Source of the DNA: JARRNJ01 sp037385045 | Lineage (GTDB): Bacteria > Pseudomonadota > Gammaproteobacteria > JASBUN01 | Length of the DNA stretch: 44,526 nucleotides | Assembly: GCA_037385045.1 (NCBI GenBank) | Contig: JARRNJ010000048.1 | Coordinates: 1 to 44,526 of the forward strand | Reading direction: 5' to 3' | Shown: positions 43,204 through 44,526 of the stretch, in pieces | Numbering within the stretch: position 1 is the stretch's first letter | Layout of the letters: each line of letters starts with the position of its first letter | The notes under the pieces: model-generated | Databases searched by the model: none | What the model saw: the letters and a program-made list of their open reading frames with translations, nothing else | What the model was told of the DNA's origin: nothing | Program-made: the position numbers and the translations under genes

Positions 43204-44079
43204 TCAGCCGCCCAGAACCTGCCTCAAGGTCGTACCAAGACTTGCCGGCGAATCGGCAACGTGAATTCCCGCGCTGCGCAGAGCTTCGATCTTGTCCTGC
43301 GCACCGCCTTTGCCGCCGGCGATGATGGCGCCCGCGTGCCCCATTCGGCGTCCCGGTGGCGCCGTCAGCCCGGCGATGAAACTGACGATCGGCTTTTTCA
43401 CCTTGGACTGCTTGACGAACTCCGCGGCCTCTTCCTCTGCGGTGCCGCCGATTTCACCGATCATGATGATGGATTCGGTCTTGGGGTCACCCAGGAACAT
43501 GTTCAGGCAGTCGATGAAGTTGGTCCCGTTGACCGGATCGCCGCCAATTCCGATGCAGGTCGACTGGCCCAGCCCCTCGGCCGTGGTCTGGGCGACTGCT
43601 TCGTAGGTCAGGGTTCCGGAGCGCGAGACGATGCCCACGCTGCCGGGCTTGTGAATGTGACCCGGCATGATGCCGATCTTGCACTCACCGGGGGTGATCA
43701 CGCCCGGACAATTGGGGCCCACGAGCCGGGTCTTGGAGCCTTTCAGCACCCGTTTGACCCGCACCATATCCATCACCGGGATGCCCTCGGTGATGCACAC
43801 CACCAGCGGCAGCTCGGCGTCGATCGCCTCGAGAATGGCGTCGGCGGCAAACGGTGGCGGCACATAGATGACCGACGCGTTGGCGCCGGTCTTCTCGACC
43901 GCTTCGGCGACGGTATTGAACACTGGCAGGTCCAAATGGGTCATACCGCCCTTGCCGGGGGTGACGCCGCCAACCATGTTGGTTCCGTATTCGATGGCCT
44001 GCTGCGAGTGGAAAGTGGCCTGCGAGCCGGTGAAGCCCTGACAGATGACGCGCGTGTTGTTGTCGATGAGTACAGCCAT
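43204..44079 (-). CDS. sucD: Succinyl-CoA synthetase alpha subunit
   Basis: Alpha subunit of the TCA-cycle enzyme converting succinyl-CoA to succinate with ATP or GTP formation. 291 residues with a canonical sequence: TRVICQGFTGSQATFHS, GGVTPGKGG, CITEGIPVMDM, GPNCPGVITPGECKIGIMPG and the phosphohistidine in GRRMGHAGAI. ATG 44079 overlaps the sucC stop as TAATG. Unusually it is followed after eight bases by the formate dehydrogenase genes, not by TCA genes. Confidence 0.95.
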   Translation of the reverse strand: MAVLIDNNTRVICQGFTGSQATFHSQQAIEYGTNMVGGVTPGKGGMTHLDLPVFNTVAEAVEKTGANASVIYVPPPFAADAILEAIDAELPLVVCITEGIPVMDMVRVKRVLKGSKTRLVGPNCPGVITPGECKIGIMPGHIHKPGSVGIVSRSGTLTYEAVAQTTAEGLGQSTCIGIGGDPVNGTNFIDCLNMFLGDPKTESIIMIGEIGGTAEEEAAEFVKQSKVKKPIVSFIAGLTAPPGRRMGHAGAIIAGGKGGAQDKIEALRSAGIHVADSPASLGTTLRQVLGG

Positions 44080-44526
44080 TACTGAGCCCCTTTCACGGCA
44101 TTCACCACTTTCTGCGCCGCATCGGCGAGATCGTCTGCGGAGATGATGTCCAGACCGGAATCCTTGAGAATGGATTTGCCGATTTCCACGTTGGTGCCTT
44201 CCAGCCGTACCACCAGCGGAACTGCGAGGTCGACCTCTTTGGCCGCCTCCACGATTCCGGTGGCAATGACATCGCAACGCATGATGCCGCCGAAGATGTT
44301 CACCAGGATGCCTTCTACGTTGGGATCGGACAGAATGATCTTGAACGCCGCGGTCACCCGCTCGGCGGTGGCGCCGCCGCCGACGTCGAGGAAGTTGGCC
44401 GGTTCGCCGCCGTAGAGCTTGATGATGTCCATGGTCGCCATGGCCAGGCCGGCTCCGTTGACCATACAGCCGATGGAACCGTCGAGCTTGATGTAGTTGA
44501 GCTCATGCTGGCTGGCTTCCAGCTCG
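44079..44526 (-). CDS. sucC: Succinyl-CoA synthetase beta subunit (5' part beyond window)
   Basis: The C-terminal 148 residues of SucC are visible, from ELEASQHELNYIKLDGSIG to the stop. The canonical loops LDVGGGATAERV and NIFGGIMRCDV are both present, a useful contrast with the altered second copy at 33.5-34.9 kb. The frame is open to the right edge of the window. It forms an operon with sucD and formate dehydrogenase. Confidence 0.95.
   Translation of the reverse strand, partial: ELEASQHELNYIKLDGSIGCMVNGAGLAMATMDIIKLYGGEPANFLDVGGGATAERVTAAFKIILSDPNVEGILVNIFGGIMRCDVIATGIVEAAKEVDLAVPLVVRLEGTNVEIGKSILKDSGLDIISADDLADAAQKVVNAVKGAQ

Noticed and set aside
1..44526. tRNA, rRNA, CRISPR arrays, insertion sequences, attachment sites or replication origins
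   Set aside because: Nothing with the cloverleaf, direct-repeat, transposase or terminal-inverted-repeat pattern was seen by reading; a tRNAscan, CRISPR or IS search would be needed to exclude weak cases.

Overview
The window looks like a proteobacterial chromosome segment, most likely beta- or gammaproteobacterial. The reasons are the protein families, Shine-Dalgarno sequences of the AGGAGG type, two good sigma-54 promoter matches, a class II FNR-type promoter, a HAMP/MCP chemoreceptor, and a fused NuoE/NuoF-type formate dehydrogenase beta subunit like that of methylotroph FDH1. No rRNA, tRNA, CRISPR or insertion sequence was seen. By eye the left third is less G+C-rich and less densely coding than the right two thirds.

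Left block (1-7.6 kb, all minus strand). This is one long cluster reading leftward. It encodes a two-subunit Rieske oxygenase (alpha, beta), a plant-type ferredoxin/FNR reductase and a TmoC-like Rieske ferredoxin. Next come a second Rieske ferredoxin fused to a cyclic-nucleotide-binding-like (cNBD) domain and an SsuA/TauA-type periplasmic binding protein. A permease with the same kind of cNBD at its N-terminus (frameshifted here) and an ABC ATPase that runs off the window complete it. The layout resembles methanesulfonate monooxygenase plus its importer, but the Rieske spacing is the common X17, so the substrate is left open. A sigma-54-type promoter precedes the alpha gene.

Middle block (7.5-14.8 kb). 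This sparsely coding stretch holds a candidate sigma-54-dependent small RNA of about 165 nt (three hairpins, the last a terminator), a 69-residue cysteine-rich protein behind a class II FNR-type promoter, an MFS permease, a UspA protein and a mercaptopyruvate-type sulfurtransferase. It also holds a HutC/GntR regulator whose DNA-binding helices have been deleted.

Plus-strand block (14.8-21 kb). A class II aldolase, a CbbY-type HAD phosphatase and a DUF1537 acid-sugar kinase form a compact operon. A thiol dioxygenase and a methyl-accepting chemotaxis protein follow.

Right block (21.8-44.5 kb, almost all minus strand). A GntR/FCD regulator leads a gene set that reads: ThDP-dependent 2-hydroxyacyl-CoA lyase-like enzyme, formyl-CoA transferase (Frc) homologue, ADP-forming acyl-CoA synthetase, tandem UspA, CitE-like lyase, PanB. 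Operator-like GTATAC dyads lie in front of the regulator, in front of the divergent DUF2520 gene, and beyond panB. Further right are a divergent second SucCD-like ligase with altered substrate loops, MaeB-type malic enzyme, a quinone oxidoreductase, and a tightly packed sucC-sucD-fdsGB-fdsA group.

Taken together the right block suggests chemistry around formyl-CoA, formate, glyoxylate/malate-type acids and acyl-CoAs. The working hypothesis is that the Frc-like enzyme and the ThDP lyase form a self-recycling CoA loop that turns a 2-hydroxy acid into an aldehyde or ketone plus formate. Run in reverse, it would condense formyl-CoA with formaldehyde. FDH would drain or supply the formate. If the left-hand oxygenase releases formaldehyde from a small sulfonate, the two halves could be parts of one C1/organosulfur lifestyle, but this is inference.
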